NCBI GenBank assembly: GCA_937924755.1
Contig: CALEVZ010000014.1
Location: 62,001 to 126,000 of the forward strand
Reading direction: 5' to 3'
From: an uncultured bacterium
GTDB taxonomy: Bacteria; Acidobacteriota; Thermoanaerobaculia; Thermoanaerobaculales; Thermoanaerobaculaceae
Length of the DNA stretch: 64,000 nucleotides
Below are positions 33,944-42,949 of the stretch, piece by piece. The notes beneath the pieces were generated by a model that was given only the letters and a program-made list of their open reading frames with translations, searched no databases and was not told where the DNA came from. The position numbers and the translations under genes were made by a program. The first letter of the stretch is position 1, and the number at the start of each line of letters is the position of its first letter.

Positions 33944-36900
33944 TCAATCCCGTCCCTCCTGCGCGGCACCCCGGGGCCGGCCGGGCAGCAGCCGGTAGGC
34001 GCAGGGCAGAAACACCAGGGTCATGAAGACGCTGAAGACGAGACCGCCGATCACCGCCACCGCCATCGGCACCAGCATGTCGCCGCCCTCACCGATGCCC
34101 AGCGCCAGGGGAATGAGCCCGAGCACACTCGTGGTCAGCGTCATGAGGATCGGTCGCAGGCGAACCGTCGACGCCTCGACGATGGCTTCGGCCAGCGGCC
34201 GACCTCTCTCCCGCAACTCGTTGATGAACTCGAGCAGGACCACACCGTGGTTGACCTCGTTGCCGGCCAGAATGATCACCCCGATCAGCACGGTCACCCC
34301 GATGGGGAAGCCGGTGAGGAACAACGCCACGACGATGCCGATGAGCGACAGCGGCACGCGGATCATGATCAGGAACGGCTGCACGAACGACTCGAACTGG
34401 ATCGCCAGCACCACGTACGCGAAAAACAGCGCGAAGGCCAGCACGAGCCCGAGGCTCCTGCGGTTTTCCGCCATCATCCGGGCCTGGCCGCCAAAGGCAA
34501 TCTCGACCCCCGGCGGCGACGCCACTCGCGCCACCGCCGCCGCGGCGTGGGCGGTGGCGGTGCCGACACTGACACCCTCCGAGTCCGCCCGGATGATCAC
34601 CTGCTTGGCCTGGTCCTCACGGATGATTTCCACGGGACCCACTGCCCGTCTGACCTCGGCCACTTCCCGCAGGGTGATGGGCGTCCCCTTGCGATCCGCG
34701 ATCACTAGCCGCTCGAGATCATCCTTGCCGGTGATGGCGACCTCCGGAACCATGACGCGCAGGGGGTAGTACTCGCTGCCCTCACGGTAGGCGGTGGCCA
34801 CCTCCCCCCGCACCAGGTGGCGCAAGGTCAAGGCAATCTCGGCAACCGAGATACCCAGCGCCGAGGCGCGATCACGATCGATGAAGATGCGGTACTCGGG
34901 CTTCGAGATCTCCATCGACACATTGACGTTGGTCAGCCCCTCGGTACCGCGCAACACCTCGGCCAGTTCGCGGGCGAAGGGGAAAACCACCGCCAAATCG
35001 TCGCCCCTCACCTTGACCTCGATTTCCTGCGTACCCACCTGCCGGATACCCTTCACCTTCATCTGCATGACGTTGATGCGCCCACCAGGGGCGGACACCT
35101 GGCGCACCAGAGGCGCGATCTTCCTGACGAACGCTGCCGTCGACGTGCGGCGCTGGGATTTGGGCACGAGCTGGATGTCCACCTCCCCCTCGTAGGGGAT
35201 TTCCAGGGTCGCGAGCCCCCACACCCGCCCCCCGGCCAGGGAAAAGACGCTCTGGACCTCCGGCATCCCCTCCAGCTGAGCCTCGATCTCCGCCAGGATG
35301 CGGTCGAGTTCGGCGACCGCCGTGCCGGCCGGCATCAGCACCTTGACCATCACGCGTCCGTCGTCCAGCTTCGGCAAGAACTCCGAACCCACCTTGCCGA
35401 GCAGTCCGAGGCTGGCGGCAAACAGAGCCACGGCCAACGCCACGACCCACCCGGAGACGCCGAGAAGCCGCCTCAGCTGCTGGCCGTACCAGCCGGCAAG
35501 GCGTTCCACCCCCCGCTCCACGAAGGTGGCCCTGTCCGCCCGTACCTCCCCGATCTTGAGCCACTGCGCCAAGGCCGGGGTGAGGGTGAGGGCCACCAGC
35601 AGCGACAGGGCCAGAATACCGGCAACCACCAGGATCAGTTCCCGAAACAGCAGCGAGGCGAGCCCCGGGATCATGAGAAAGGGCAGGAACAGCGACATGA
35701 ACGTCAGGGTGGCGGCAAGAATCGCCGTGGCCACCTGTTCGGCGCCGGCCAGCGCCGCCCGTGCCCCCTCCCCCCGCGTCCCCAGACGGGTGATGTTTTC
35801 GATGACGACCACCGAGTTGTCGATCACCACGCCCATGGCCACGACCAGCCCGCCCAGGGAAAAGATGTTGAGCGAGAAGCCGGCGATGCGCATGAGGAAG
35901 AAGTTGGCGACGGCCGCGAGGGGTAAGGCGACGAGCATCACGGCCACCTGTCGGAGGCGGCCGAGAAAGAGGTAGACGACGAGAATGACGAGTACGGCCG
36001 CAATGAGCGCCGCGTCGCGCACACTGGCGATGGCCGCCTCGATGTAGTCCGCCTGGTTCTCGACAATTCCGAACGCAATGTCCGGCGGCACCAGGTCGCG
36101 CAGCTCGGCCAGACGCCGGGCGACGGCCTTGGACACGGCGACGGTGTTGGCGTCGGCTTGCTTGAGGACGGCCAGCTTCACGCACGGCGCGCCGTTGAAA
36201 CGGGTGACGATGCGCACCTCCTCGTGGCTGTCCTCGACGGTGGCGACATCGCGCAGGTACACCAGACGCCCGTCGGGGCGGTGCGCCACCACGACGTTGC
36301 GGATCTCCTCGAGACTTTCGAACTCCCCCATGGTGCGGGCGATGATCTCGCGGGCCTCCACCGTGATCCGCCCGGCGAAGGTCTCCAGGTTGGCGAGTTC
36401 CAGAGCCTTGCCCACCGCCGCCGGCGTGAGGCCGACGCCCCGCAGGCGTACCGGGTCGAGATGAACCCGAATTTCCCGCTTGAGGCCGCCGACGATCTCG
36501 ACGCCCGCCGTCCCCTCCACGGTCACCAGCCGGTCCTGCAGCCAGTTGTCCGCCCATTCGCGCAGCCAGGTGAGGGTGCGCTCGGGCGACGAAAGGGTCA
36601 ATTCCATCACCGGCAGTTGCGACGGGTCCGCCTTGAAGACGATCGGCGGGTCCATGTCGCGGGGCAGTTGCCGGGCCACGCGACCGTAGGCCGCCATCAC
36701 GTCCTGAAAGGCGACGTCGACGTTGGTGCCGTAGCGGAAGTTGATGAGAAGAGTGTACATCCCTTCCGTGATGGTGGACTCCAGGTAGTCCAGGTTGTCC
36801 ACCGTGGCCATCACCCGTTCGAGGGGGTCGGCCACGTTGGTGTCGATTTCCTCCGGTGTGGCACCTCGCCAGTACGCGTGAATCTTGACCATGGGATAGG

Positions 36901-37021
36901 TGATTTCCGGCAGGTAATCCACCGGCAGAGTGAAAAGGCCGTACAGGCCGACGACCAGAACCGCCACCGACAGCACGGTGACCGCCACCGGGCGGGCGAG
37001 CGCGAGCCGGGTGATGCGCAT
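33944..37021 (-). CDS. RND-family efflux pump, inner-membrane transporter
   Basis: The 1025-residue proton-driven antiporter has 12 helices in two halves. N-terminal LPVDYLPEITYPMVKIHAYW and the helix 4 region MGVVIDNSVVVIENITR are typical of the HAE-1/AcrB class. Conserved features include the FLPFLMIPG and GNEVNHGVVLLEFINELRER regions. The porter domains occupy residues about 40-330 and 560-870. It forms a tripartite pump with the adaptor and TolC-like genes upstream, which it overlaps by 1 nt (TAATG). The substrate could be drugs, lipids or metals; the class does not decide it. Confidence 0.94.
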   Translation of the reverse strand: MRITRLALARPVAVTVLSVAVLVVGLYGLFTLPVDYLPEITYPMVKIHAYWRGATPEEIDTNVADPLERVMATVDNLDYLESTITEGMYTLLINFRYGTNVDVAFQDVMAAYGRVARQLPRDMDPPIVFKADPSQLPVMELTLSSPERTLTWLREWADNWLQDRLVTVEGTAGVEIVGGLKREIRVHLDPVRLRGVGLTPAAVGKALELANLETFAGRITVEAREIIARTMGEFESLEEIRNVVVAHRPDGRLVYLRDVATVEDSHEEVRIVTRFNGAPCVKLAVLKQADANTVAVSKAVARRLAELRDLVPPDIAFGIVENQADYIEAAIASVRDAALIAAVLVILVVYLFLGRLRQVAVMLVALPLAAVANFFLMRIAGFSLNIFSLGGLVVAMGVVIDNSVVVIENITRLGTRGEGARAALAGAEQVATAILAATLTFMSLFLPFLMIPGLASLLFRELILVVAGILALSLLVALTLTPALAQWLKIGEVRADRATFVERGVERLAGWYGQQLRRLLGVSGWVVALAVALFAASLGLLGKVGSEFLPKLDDGRVMVKVLMPAGTAVAELDRILAEIEAQLEGMPEVQSVFSLAGGRVWGLATLEIPYEGEVDIQLVPKSQRRTSTAAFVRKIAPLVRQVSAPGGRINVMQMKVKGIRQVGTQEIEVKVRGDDLAVVFPFARELAEVLRGTEGLTNVNVSMEISKPEYRIFIDRDRASALGISVAEIALTLRHLVRGEVATAYREGSEYYPLRVMVPEVAITGKDDLERLVIADRKGTPITLREVAEVRRAVGPVEIIREDQAKQVIIRADSEGVSVGTATAHAAAAVARVASPPGVEIAFGGQARMMAENRRSLGLVLAFALFFAYVVLAIQFESFVQPFLIMIRVPLSLIGIVVALFLTGFPIGVTVLIGVIILAGNEVNHGVVLLEFINELRERGRPLAEAIVEASTVRLRPILMTLTTSVLGLIPLALGIGEGGDMLVPMAVAVIGGLVFSVFMTLVFLPCAYRLLPGRPRGAAQEGRD

Positions 37022-38181
37022 TACTTTTGCCCTCCCGTACCGGCCGTCGGCGGGGCGGGAGAATCACCCCGCCCCCCGGAATCCATCGGGCCGTGCGCCT
37101 GCCGCGTCCCCGCCCCCTTCACCTTGACCGCGGCGCCGTCTTTGAGCCGCTCCTGCCCCTGGACCACCACGAGGTCACCCTCGCTGACCCCCTCGCGGAT
37201 CTCGATCCAGCCCTCCCCCTCGATCCCGGTGACCACCCGGCGCTGCACAGCGGTGTCCCGCTCGACCAAAAACACCGCCGCGCTGCCGTCGGGACGAACC
37301 AGCAGCGCCTCCCCCGGCACCGCAACGACTCCGCTGCGGCGATCGAGGGTTAAGGTGACACGCACCAGCATTCCCGGCAGAAAGCCGGAAACACTGGCCA
37401 CCGGCTCCACCTCCACCGCGGCGGTGCGCGTCGCCGGGTCGACCTGCGGGCGGATACGAGCGATGCGCGCTTCTACCCCCTCCTTCGCGTTGCTGCCCAA
37501 GCTGACGCGCGCCGCGTCGCCCACCTTCACGCGGGCCAGATCGGTGTCGGCCACCTGGATGAGGGCGTAGGCTTTTCTAGAAGCGACGGACAGCAACGCC
37601 GCGCCGCTCTTGACCACGTCCCCCAGCTCCACGTACCGCTCGAGAACGTAGCCGTCGAAGGGAGCCCGCACTTCGGTGTCGGCCAGCTGAGCGGCCAGGC
37701 CCGCGATCCGCGCCGCGGCCCTGGCCGTCGCCGCCTCGAGCCGGCGCACCGTGGTCTGCGACTGCTCCAGGCGTTCCCTGCCGATGCCCTGCCGCTCGAA
37801 GAGGACCCGGTCACGTTCCAGAACCCGCTGTGCCTCCTCGAGATCGACCAGGACGGCCTGCTGCTCGGCGCGCGCCTCGTCGAGGGCCGCCTGCAAACGC
37901 GAGGGGTCGATGCGCACGAGTACGTCGCCGCGCCGCACGGCGTCGCCCTCGCGCGCCGCCAGCGACTCCACCTCGCCGTCCACCTGGGCGACCAGCCGGG
38001 CTCTCTGCTCCGGTTCCACGGTACCCGTGAGGGTCACTCCCGATCTGACCTCGCGCCGTACCGCGGGCTTCACCGCCACGACGGCCGGAGGCTTTGGGGG
38101 CGCCGCCGCCTGTTCCCCACACGAACCCGCGCTCAAGACCGCCAGGGAGACCGTGACCAGTGTCGCGAGCTTTTCTCTCAT
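37021..38181 (-). CDS. RND periplasmic adaptor lipoprotein
   Basis: The 386-residue adaptor has a lipoprotein signal ending in VLSAGSCGEQ and the order expected for AcrA-type proteins: beta-barrel start GVTLTGTVEPEQRARLVAQVDGEV, lipoyl part REGDAVRRGDVLVRIDPSRLQ, a coiled-coil hairpin (VLVDLEEAQRVLERDRVLFE), lipoyl exit VRAPFDGYVLERYVELGDVV and a C-terminal beta domain. It overlaps the TolC-like gene upstream (ATGA) and the pump gene downstream (TAATG). Confidence 0.94.
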   Translation of the reverse strand: MREKLATLVTVSLAVLSAGSCGEQAAAPPKPPAVVAVKPAVRREVRSGVTLTGTVEPEQRARLVAQVDGEVESLAAREGDAVRRGDVLVRIDPSRLQAALDEARAEQQAVLVDLEEAQRVLERDRVLFERQGIGRERLEQSQTTVRRLEAATARAAARIAGLAAQLADTEVRAPFDGYVLERYVELGDVVKSGAALLSVASRKAYALIQVADTDLARVKVGDAARVSLGSNAKEGVEARIARIRPQVDPATRTAAVEVEPVASVSGFLPGMLVRVTLTLDRRSGVVAVPGEALLVRPDGSAAVFLVERDTAVQRRVVTGIEGEGWIEIREGVSEGDLVVVQGQERLKDGAAVKVKGAGTRQAHGPMDSGGRGDSPAPPTAGTGGQK

Positions 38182-39536
38182 CGTCTATCCTCTTTGCCGA
38201 CGCCCACCAGCGTCGCAATGTCATGCCCTGTCGCGCGAGCCACGGCCACAGCGGCCAGGGCACGGTCGTGATTCGCCTGGATGACGGCCAACTCAGCCTG
38301 GATCATCGCCGCCTGGGCGTCGAGGACATCGTTGATGGTGCTCCGCCCCAACTCGTAGTTGGCCTGTTCGATGGCAAACGCGTCGCGCGCGTGCTGCAGC
38401 GCGCCGGAGGTGACCTCCTGGCGCTCGCCGGCCTCGGCGAAGGCGGCCAGTTCCCGGCGGACTTCCTCCGTGACGCGGAGTTCGACGGCGCGCAGGCTCT
38501 CCTCCGCCTCCACCACCTGGGCCTGCGCCTGTGCTACGCGCGCCGCCACCCCGCCACCGACCCACAGCGGCAACCTGAGATTGACCCCGCCGCTGGCCAC
38601 GCCGACGCGGCCGGCCGGCAAGCCGCCGCCGGCGGACGGGACCACGGACCGGGCCGTGTAGCGCGCGTAGGCGTCCACCTCGGGCCAGCGCTCCGCCCCC
38701 GCCGCCGCCAACCGTGCCCGGGCTCGCTCGACGGCGTGGCGCGCCGCCTCCACCTCGGGTCGTGCCGCCAGCGCCTGGCTCAGCAGCGACTCGTGATCGG
38801 CGGCGAGGGGAATCGGCGGGAAGGTGTCCTCCACCTCGGGGATGGCGCGGTCGCGGCTGCGGCCGAGCAGAGAGGCCAGGTGGTGCCTGACGAGATCGCG
38901 GTCACGCCGCGCACGGGATAGGGTCTGCCGGACTTCCGCCGCCCGGACTTCCACCTTGAGGCGGTCAAGCGGCGCAATCCGCCCGACGTCTTCCAGCGCC
39001 CGGGCAACCGCCAGTTGCCCATCCAGCGCCGCCAGCGAAGCCTCTACGGCGGCAATGGCGGCCCGCTGCCCCACCGCCGCAAGGTAGGTCGCCGCCACGC
39101 CCAAGGCGAGATCCTGACGCGTGGTTTTGACCGTTGCACGGGCAGCGGCCGCCGCAAAACCCTCGGCACGAATCCGAGCCGTCAGGCCCCCGCCCGCCCA
39201 CAGCGGCATCGACGCCGCCAGGCTGGCCTCCGCGATGTCGTGGTCGTAGCGGATCACCTCCCCCGGGAAGGCGGGTTGGACGAGGCGCTGCGCCCGATCG
39301 GAGTAAAGGTAGCCCGCCGTCAGGTCGAAACGGGGCACGCGCCCGGCCGCGGCCGCTGCCGCGGCTGCCTCGCTCGCCGCCGCACGCGCCGCCGCCGCAC
39401 GCAGCTCAGGGTTGGCCGCCAACGCCTCGCGCAGGCAGGCGGCCAGCGACAACGGCGCTTGCTCGGGCCGCGGCTGCGCCGCCGCCGGGCCGGAGACAGC
39501 CACTGCCAGCGCCAAGATTCCCAACTCCTTCAGCAT
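38178..39536 (-). CDS. TolC-family outer-membrane efflux protein
   Basis: This 452-residue outer-membrane factor has a signal peptide (LAVAVSGPAAAQ) followed by two OEP repeats of long helices. Ala-rich coiled-coil segments such as ELRAAAARAAASEAAAAAAA and the NYELGRSTINDVLDAQAAMIQAE pattern are typical. It heads the RND operon. I chose ATG 39536 because GAGGAAG precedes it and a signal peptide follows. It may also serve the MacAB-like exporter at 18-23 kb, which has no TolC gene of its own. Confidence 0.92.
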   Translation of the reverse strand: MLKELGILALAVAVSGPAAAQPRPEQAPLSLAACLREALAANPELRAAAARAAASEAAAAAAAAGRVPRFDLTAGYLYSDRAQRLVQPAFPGEVIRYDHDIAEASLAASMPLWAGGGLTARIRAEGFAAAAARATVKTTRQDLALGVAATYLAAVGQRAAIAAVEASLAALDGQLAVARALEDVGRIAPLDRLKVEVRAAEVRQTLSRARRDRDLVRHHLASLLGRSRDRAIPEVEDTFPPIPLAADHESLLSQALAARPEVEAARHAVERARARLAAAGAERWPEVDAYARYTARSVVPSAGGGLPAGRVGVASGGVNLRLPLWVGGGVAARVAQAQAQVVEAEESLRAVELRVTEEVRRELAAFAEAGERQEVTSGALQHARDAFAIEQANYELGRSTINDVLDAQAAMIQAELAVIQANHDRALAAVAVARATGHDIATLVGVGKEDRR

Positions 39537-39715
39537 CGCACTCTTCCTCTCCCAAACTCGATCGCTTCCTGCAGCCGAGGAGGCGTCATATCCGTCAGGG
39601 CGCAACGCGGTCCAACGCTTTGTCATCGCAAGCCCCCTTTACGCCACGCCGGCAGCTGCCCGCAGGCGCACCGCCCAGCCGGAGGCCGGCCGGGTGTTCA
39701 TCGACGCTGCGTCGC

Positions 39716-40051
39716 CTACGCCGACGGCTGCTGGGCAAGCCACGCCAGCGCCTCGGCGGCCGTGTCGTTGGCGGTGGCCGCCTTCATCAGCCGGGCGACG
39801 AGCACCGCCTCGACGATTTCGTCCCGCGTCGCGCCTGCCTTGTGGGCGAGCTTGGTCCACATGAGGGTGCAGGTGGACGACTGCAATGCCGCCGCCACAC
39901 CGATGCCGATCAGGAGCTTCGTCTTCTCCGGCAAGGCGGCAAGCGCCGGGTTGGCCATCGTCGCCTGGCGGTGCTCCCTGTAGATCCTGGCCCCTTCGGG
40001 AGAAACCGCGGCCAGGATGTCCATGGGCGTCGGAGTTGCTCCTTGTGTCAT
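39716..40051 (-). CDS. Carboxymuconolactone decarboxylase/AhpD-like protein lacking CxxC
   Basis: The 111-residue helical protein resembles the CMD/AhpD fold: LPEKTKLLIGIGVAAAL, AHKAGATRDEIVEAVLVARLM. The usual CxxC redox pair before the His is reduced to a single Cys (SSTCTLMWTKLAHKAG), so peroxidase-type disulfide chemistry is unlikely in this form. A strong RBS (GGAAGGAGG) precedes ATG 40051. It is the last gene of the group behind the second ArsR-type promoter, and may bind a small electrophile or thiol; that is inference. Confidence 0.78.
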   Translation of the reverse strand: MTQGATPTPMDILAAVSPEGARIYREHRQATMANPALAALPEKTKLLIGIGVAAALQSSTCTLMWTKLAHKAGATRDEIVEAVLVARLMKAATANDTAAEALAWLAQQPSA

Positions 40052-40082
40052 GTTGAACCTCCTTCCAATCCGTCGGACACGG

Positions 40083-40385
40083 CTACAGCTCCCAGCCGAA
40101 GCACGGGATGCCCCCCTGGGTGGTGTTGAGCAGCCGGGTGTCGCGGTCGCACAGGTACTGGCCGCAGTTGCCGCCCGGGTGTCGGGCGAAGATCCCGGCG
40201 GGCGGCGCGACGTCGAGGTCGGGCCGCTCGGCCACTGCAAAGGTTTTTTGGTCGCGCCGAGCGGGCGCCCACCGGATGTCGGCGTCCGTCGTGGTGAAAA
40301 AGAGCACCAGCACAACCACAAGCACGTCAATGGACACAAGCGCTCCGCATGCGGCGCGGGCCCGCGCCCTCCGCCTGTTCCGCAC
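40083..40385 (-). CDS. Hypothetical membrane-anchored protein with Cys-rich C-terminus
   Basis: I do not recognise this 100-residue protein. A basic N-terminus is followed by one helix (LVSIDVLVVVLVLFFTT), so the rest probably faces the periplasm. The C-terminus carries three Cys (GNCGQYLCDRDTR and GIPCFGWEL). The start is probably GTG 40385; another in-frame GTG lies just before the helix. It sits between the 238-residue secreted protein and the AhpD-like gene on the same strand. The layout suggests a secreted redox or metal-binding role, without proof. Confidence 0.5.
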   Translation of the reverse strand: MRNRRRARARAACGALVSIDVLVVVLVLFFTTTDADIRWAPARRDQKTFAVAERPDLDVAPPAGIFARHPGGNCGQYLCDRDTRLLNTTQGGIPCFGWEL

Positions 40386-40630
40386 CCACCGCGCCGCCGT
40401 TGGCGGGACGCCGGGTGATGCCGCACACCGGCCCGCGCGCGGTCACCAGCGCGGCAGGCCCGACACCCGGCGTGAACACGCGAGGCCCCTTCTTTTGCAG
40501 TCTATCCCTCACCATGAGCCCACCCGCGCCGGTGAGGAAAAACCCTCGAGGGGCAGATTCCCCGCCCTGCCCCGCCGCCAGATCCGGTTCACACCCCGGC
40601 GGTGCAGCCGTGGCCGGGAAAGCCGGGCCG
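40386..40630. other. Gap inside the second arsenic-type gene group
   Basis: No convincing gene lies in these 245 nt. Frames give Pro/Arg-rich peptides on both strands. A promoter for the 40083 gene could be here, but none was recognisable. Confidence 0.35.
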
Positions 40631-41347
40631 CTAGATGGCCAGTTCATAGACCCGCTCCACGATGGCGGCGAGAGAGGATGCCGGAGCCGTGAGGTCGGCA
40701 CCGGAGCGGGCGGCCTCCGCCAGCGCGTCCACTGCCCGCGACAGCTCCGGCAACGCCGCGAGAAAGGCGTCTCGCGTCGGCCCTTCGGGGGGCGGCGACA
40801 GCAGCACGGCATCCCGGGCCGCCAGCACCTCCTTGACCAGGGGTCGCCCGCGCTCCGCCTGCCCCACCGCCACCAGTCCCTTGAGAATACCGACCCTTTT
40901 CCGCAGCGCCGCCATCGTGTCGATGGCCAGGGTCACGCCGTTGGCTTCGTGCATCATGGTGATCCAGTTGCAGGCGTGCGCACAGGAGAGAAACGCCAGA
41001 CGCCACTCGTGAGCGGCGGTTTCCCGCTGCATTCGTTCGAGGTCAAGGCGGATGTCCTCGAGACGTTGCTTCCAGCCCGGGTCGCCGGCGTAGCCGGCCG
41101 GCGTGACGGCGGCATAATCCCGGACGATGGCGGACCACAGCGTTACCGCGTTTCCCACCTCCGCGCCGGCCGTTTCGACGAGGGCCGGGTTCCCGGCAGC
41201 ATCCGGCTTGGCCAGGCTCTGCACGGCCTGACAGGCGGCGCGCATGTGCCGGCGGGCCTCGGAAACGCGCATGTCAAAGCTGGCGTCGTCCGCAGCGTTG
41301 GCTCCCACTCCCAGCGTCAAGGCCAGGGCGGCGGTCAGCATCCTCAT
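40631..41347 (-). CDS. Secreted helical protein of unknown function
   Basis: The 238-residue protein begins with a clear signal peptide (MRMLTAALALTLGVGANA, cleavage before ADD) and an RBS (AGGAGG). The mature part is almost all helix, with regular DIRLDLERMQRE-type stretches. One striking site is SCAHACNWITMMHE, a CxxxC pair followed by Asn and His that could bind metal or form a disulfide. There is no CxxCH heme motif. I do not recognise the family; a four-helix-bundle sensor or metal-binding protein is the most the sequence suggests. Confidence 0.6.
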   Translation of the reverse strand: MRMLTAALALTLGVGANAADDASFDMRVSEARRHMRAACQAVQSLAKPDAAGNPALVETAGAEVGNAVTLWSAIVRDYAAVTPAGYAGDPGWKQRLEDIRLDLERMQRETAAHEWRLAFLSCAHACNWITMMHEANGVTLAIDTMAALRKRVGILKGLVAVGQAERGRPLVKEVLAARDAVLLSPPPEGPTRDAFLAALPELSRAVDALAEAARSGADLTAPASSLAAIVERVYELAI

Positions 41348-41487
41348 CGATGTCCTCCTTTTGCCGTATTCATCCAGCCCCCTCATCGCGTGAGACTCCT
41401 CTTCTCCTTCCGAGTCACCCGGGCCATCCGGCCCTCCCCATGTCACTGCACCGGGCAGAAGACCCGCCGCGGCGCCGGGAGAGCCCA

Positions 41488-41691
41488 TCACCGCCTCCTG
41501 GGGGGCAACAGGCTGATGGCCCCGGCAACGGAAAACGCCGGCACCCGACAGCGCCGCACGGGGTGTCCGGAGTCATCCTTGCGCAGCGCCAGTCCTGCGA
41601 GGGACGCCCCCTGCACCCGCGCACGCTCGATGGGCGGGAAGCAGGCCGTAGAATCGCCCACGATGAGAAGAGGCCCGGCTCGTTCGTTCAT
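41488..41691 (-). CDS. Possible small protein of unknown function
   Basis: The 67-residue frame begins with ATG after GAGGGGCGTC, a plausible RBS, 43 nt downstream of a thioredoxin-like gene. It reads LLIVGDSTACFPPIERARVQ and ends PPRRR. There is no family I recognise. Codon use is GC-rich but not decisive. It may be chance. Confidence 0.3.
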   Translation of the reverse strand: MNERAGPLLIVGDSTACFPPIERARVQGASLAGLALRKDDSGHPVRRCRVPAFSVAGAISLLPPRRR

Positions 41692-41734
41692 GACGCCCCT
41701 CGGTCAGGCGCGGCAGGAAGGCGCCCGCCGTGCT

Positions 41735-41986
41735 TCAGCCCAGATTCAGAAAGCGGCGCACGTCGGCGGGCGTCGGGATGCGACCGAAGAAGACCACTTT
41801 CCCGTCGATGACCACCGCCGGGGTCGCCATCACGCCCAGCTCCACCATGCGGTCGATGGATTCGTTCTTGCGGATATCGCAGCCAAGCCCGGCCTCCGTC
41901 ACCACGGCCTGCACCACCTTGTGCGTTGCCTGGCAACGCGGACAGCCCGGCCCGAGAATCTCGATGACTTTCGGGGTCTCGCCCAT
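41735..41986 (-). CDS. Small thioredoxin-like protein (redox-active disulfide protein 2 type)
   Basis: The 83-residue protein has a minimal thioredoxin fold: VIEILGPGCPRCQATHKVV with CPRC near the N-terminus, GVMATPAVVIDGKVVFFGRIP with the cis-Pro, and a short C-terminal helix. This type often accompanies arsenic permease genes. The start is ATG 41986 (GAGTGGAGCGAG before it). It lies downstream of the second ArsR-type promoter. A role in reducing disulfides or metalloid handling is inferred from context. Confidence 0.88.
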   Translation of the reverse strand: MGETPKVIEILGPGCPRCQATHKVVQAVVTEAGLGCDIRKNESIDRMVELGVMATPAVVIDGKVVFFGRIPTPADVRRFLNLG

Positions 41987-42010
41987 CTCGCTCCACTCCC
42001 CTCTCGGCAA

Positions 42011-42259
42011 CCACGTGATTCAGAGGAAGGCGACCCGCAGCCCGCAAACCCGCCCGGGCCGCGGCGACGCCGACCGAAACCAGTCCAGACTCCCGATGCA
42101 CCCGCTTCGCCCACACCGCCGGCCACCGCGGCGAGCACCAGCGGGACCGCCGCCGGTACGCAGTGACTTGCCGATAAGATGACGACACCGAGACGAATCG
42201 GGGTCAGGCTGACTACCGGCAGCGGCGCGGTGCGAGCCTTCGGTGCGGAATGACTCCAT
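42011..42259. other. Gap between the two thioredoxin-like genes
   Basis: These 250 nt hold short Ala/Gly/Arg-rich frames only. A permease or CcdA gene would be usual between such thioredoxins in other clusters, but none is present. One minus frame (SASHCVPAAVPLVLAAVAGG) looks faintly like a membrane protein end and may be a remnant. Confidence 0.3.
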
Positions 42260-42724
42260 CTAGAAGACGCCCTTCTCCGCCAGCGCCTTGCAAAACTCGT
42301 CGAACGGGAACACCCCCATGTGACGGAGCACCTCTTCCCCCTTCGGGTTGAACACCAGCTGGGTGGGCATCACCATGATCTTGTGCGCCCGTGCCACCTG
42401 TGGATGCTGCTGGATCCCGAAGTTGCGGACAGCCACCCGGTCATCGAGCAGCCGTTGCAGTTCCTGCAGGGTCGGCTGCATGGCCTGACAGGGGATGCAG
42501 GCCTCGCCGCCGAACTCGACGATCCTCCACCTGCCGCCGCCGATCAGCGAGGACAGCTCATGCGGCGTCGCGGCCGCAACCGGCGCCGGCCCTGCAGCCG
42601 GCTGGGCGGCGGTTGCCGCGGTCGCCGCGACGAGGGAGAAAACCAAGGCGGGAGAGAGCACATCGAAGACTTTCACGTTCCTCACCCCCGGCGCCTCGCA
42701 ACCAAACTGGCGGAGCCGTCGCAT
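42260..42724 (-). CDS. Secreted thioredoxin-fold protein
   Basis: The protein has a hydrophobic signal (VFSLVAATAATAA), a linker, and a thioredoxin domain with CIPC in EFGGEACIPCQAMQPTLQEL, then VMPTQLVFNPKGEEV with the cis-Pro. It ends in a helix (FDEFCKALAEKGVF). Two starts are possible. ATG 42724 is at the end of the ArsR-type operator, exactly where the arsR ATG lies at its own promoter. GTG 42676 would put the signal peptide nearer the N-terminus. It is the first gene under the second operator and probably acts in the periplasm. Confidence 0.85.
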   Translation of the reverse strand: MRRLRQFGCEAPGVRNVKVFDVLSPALVFSLVAATAATAAQPAAGPAPVAAATPHELSSLIGGGRWRIVEFGGEACIPCQAMQPTLQELQRLLDDRVAVRNFGIQQHPQVARAHKIMVMPTQLVFNPKGEEVLRHMGVFPFDEFCKALAEKGVF

Positions 42725-42768
42725 TTCGTCATCCTGCGAAACGTAGGATAGCTTTTTCGACCTGTCAA
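42722..42768 (-). promoter_or_regulatory. Second ArsR-type promoter/operator
   Basis: Read on the minus strand, TTGACA (42768-42763), a 17-nt spacer and TACGTT (42745-42740) form a promoter. The imperfect palindrome TTTCGCAGGATGACGAAA overlaps the -10 and ends at the ATG. The arsR promoter at 50755 has the same elements at the same spacing and differs in its operator at only a few positions inside the 8-nt core. The gene is thus predicted to be repressed by the ArsR encoded 8 kb upstream. Confidence 0.75.
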
Positions 42769-42949
42769 GCCTTCTCCGCCCCGGCGCTGCCGGCGTGCAG
42801 GCCGGGGCCCGCCTCCCTCCGACCGCCCTCCCCGCCCCTTCGAGCTCGTCGCGAGCGAGGCCCCCTGCGGCCATGGCCCCGCGGCCGTCGGCCCTGCGCA
42901 CGGCAGCGGTCGACCCCGACAGTAACGCCGTCGGTCCTGCGCCCCACCC

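Noticed and set aside
33302-34708. 468-aa plus-strand ORF opposite the CDF and RND genes
   Set aside because: Antisense frame, His/Gln/Asp-rich, no recognisable domain.
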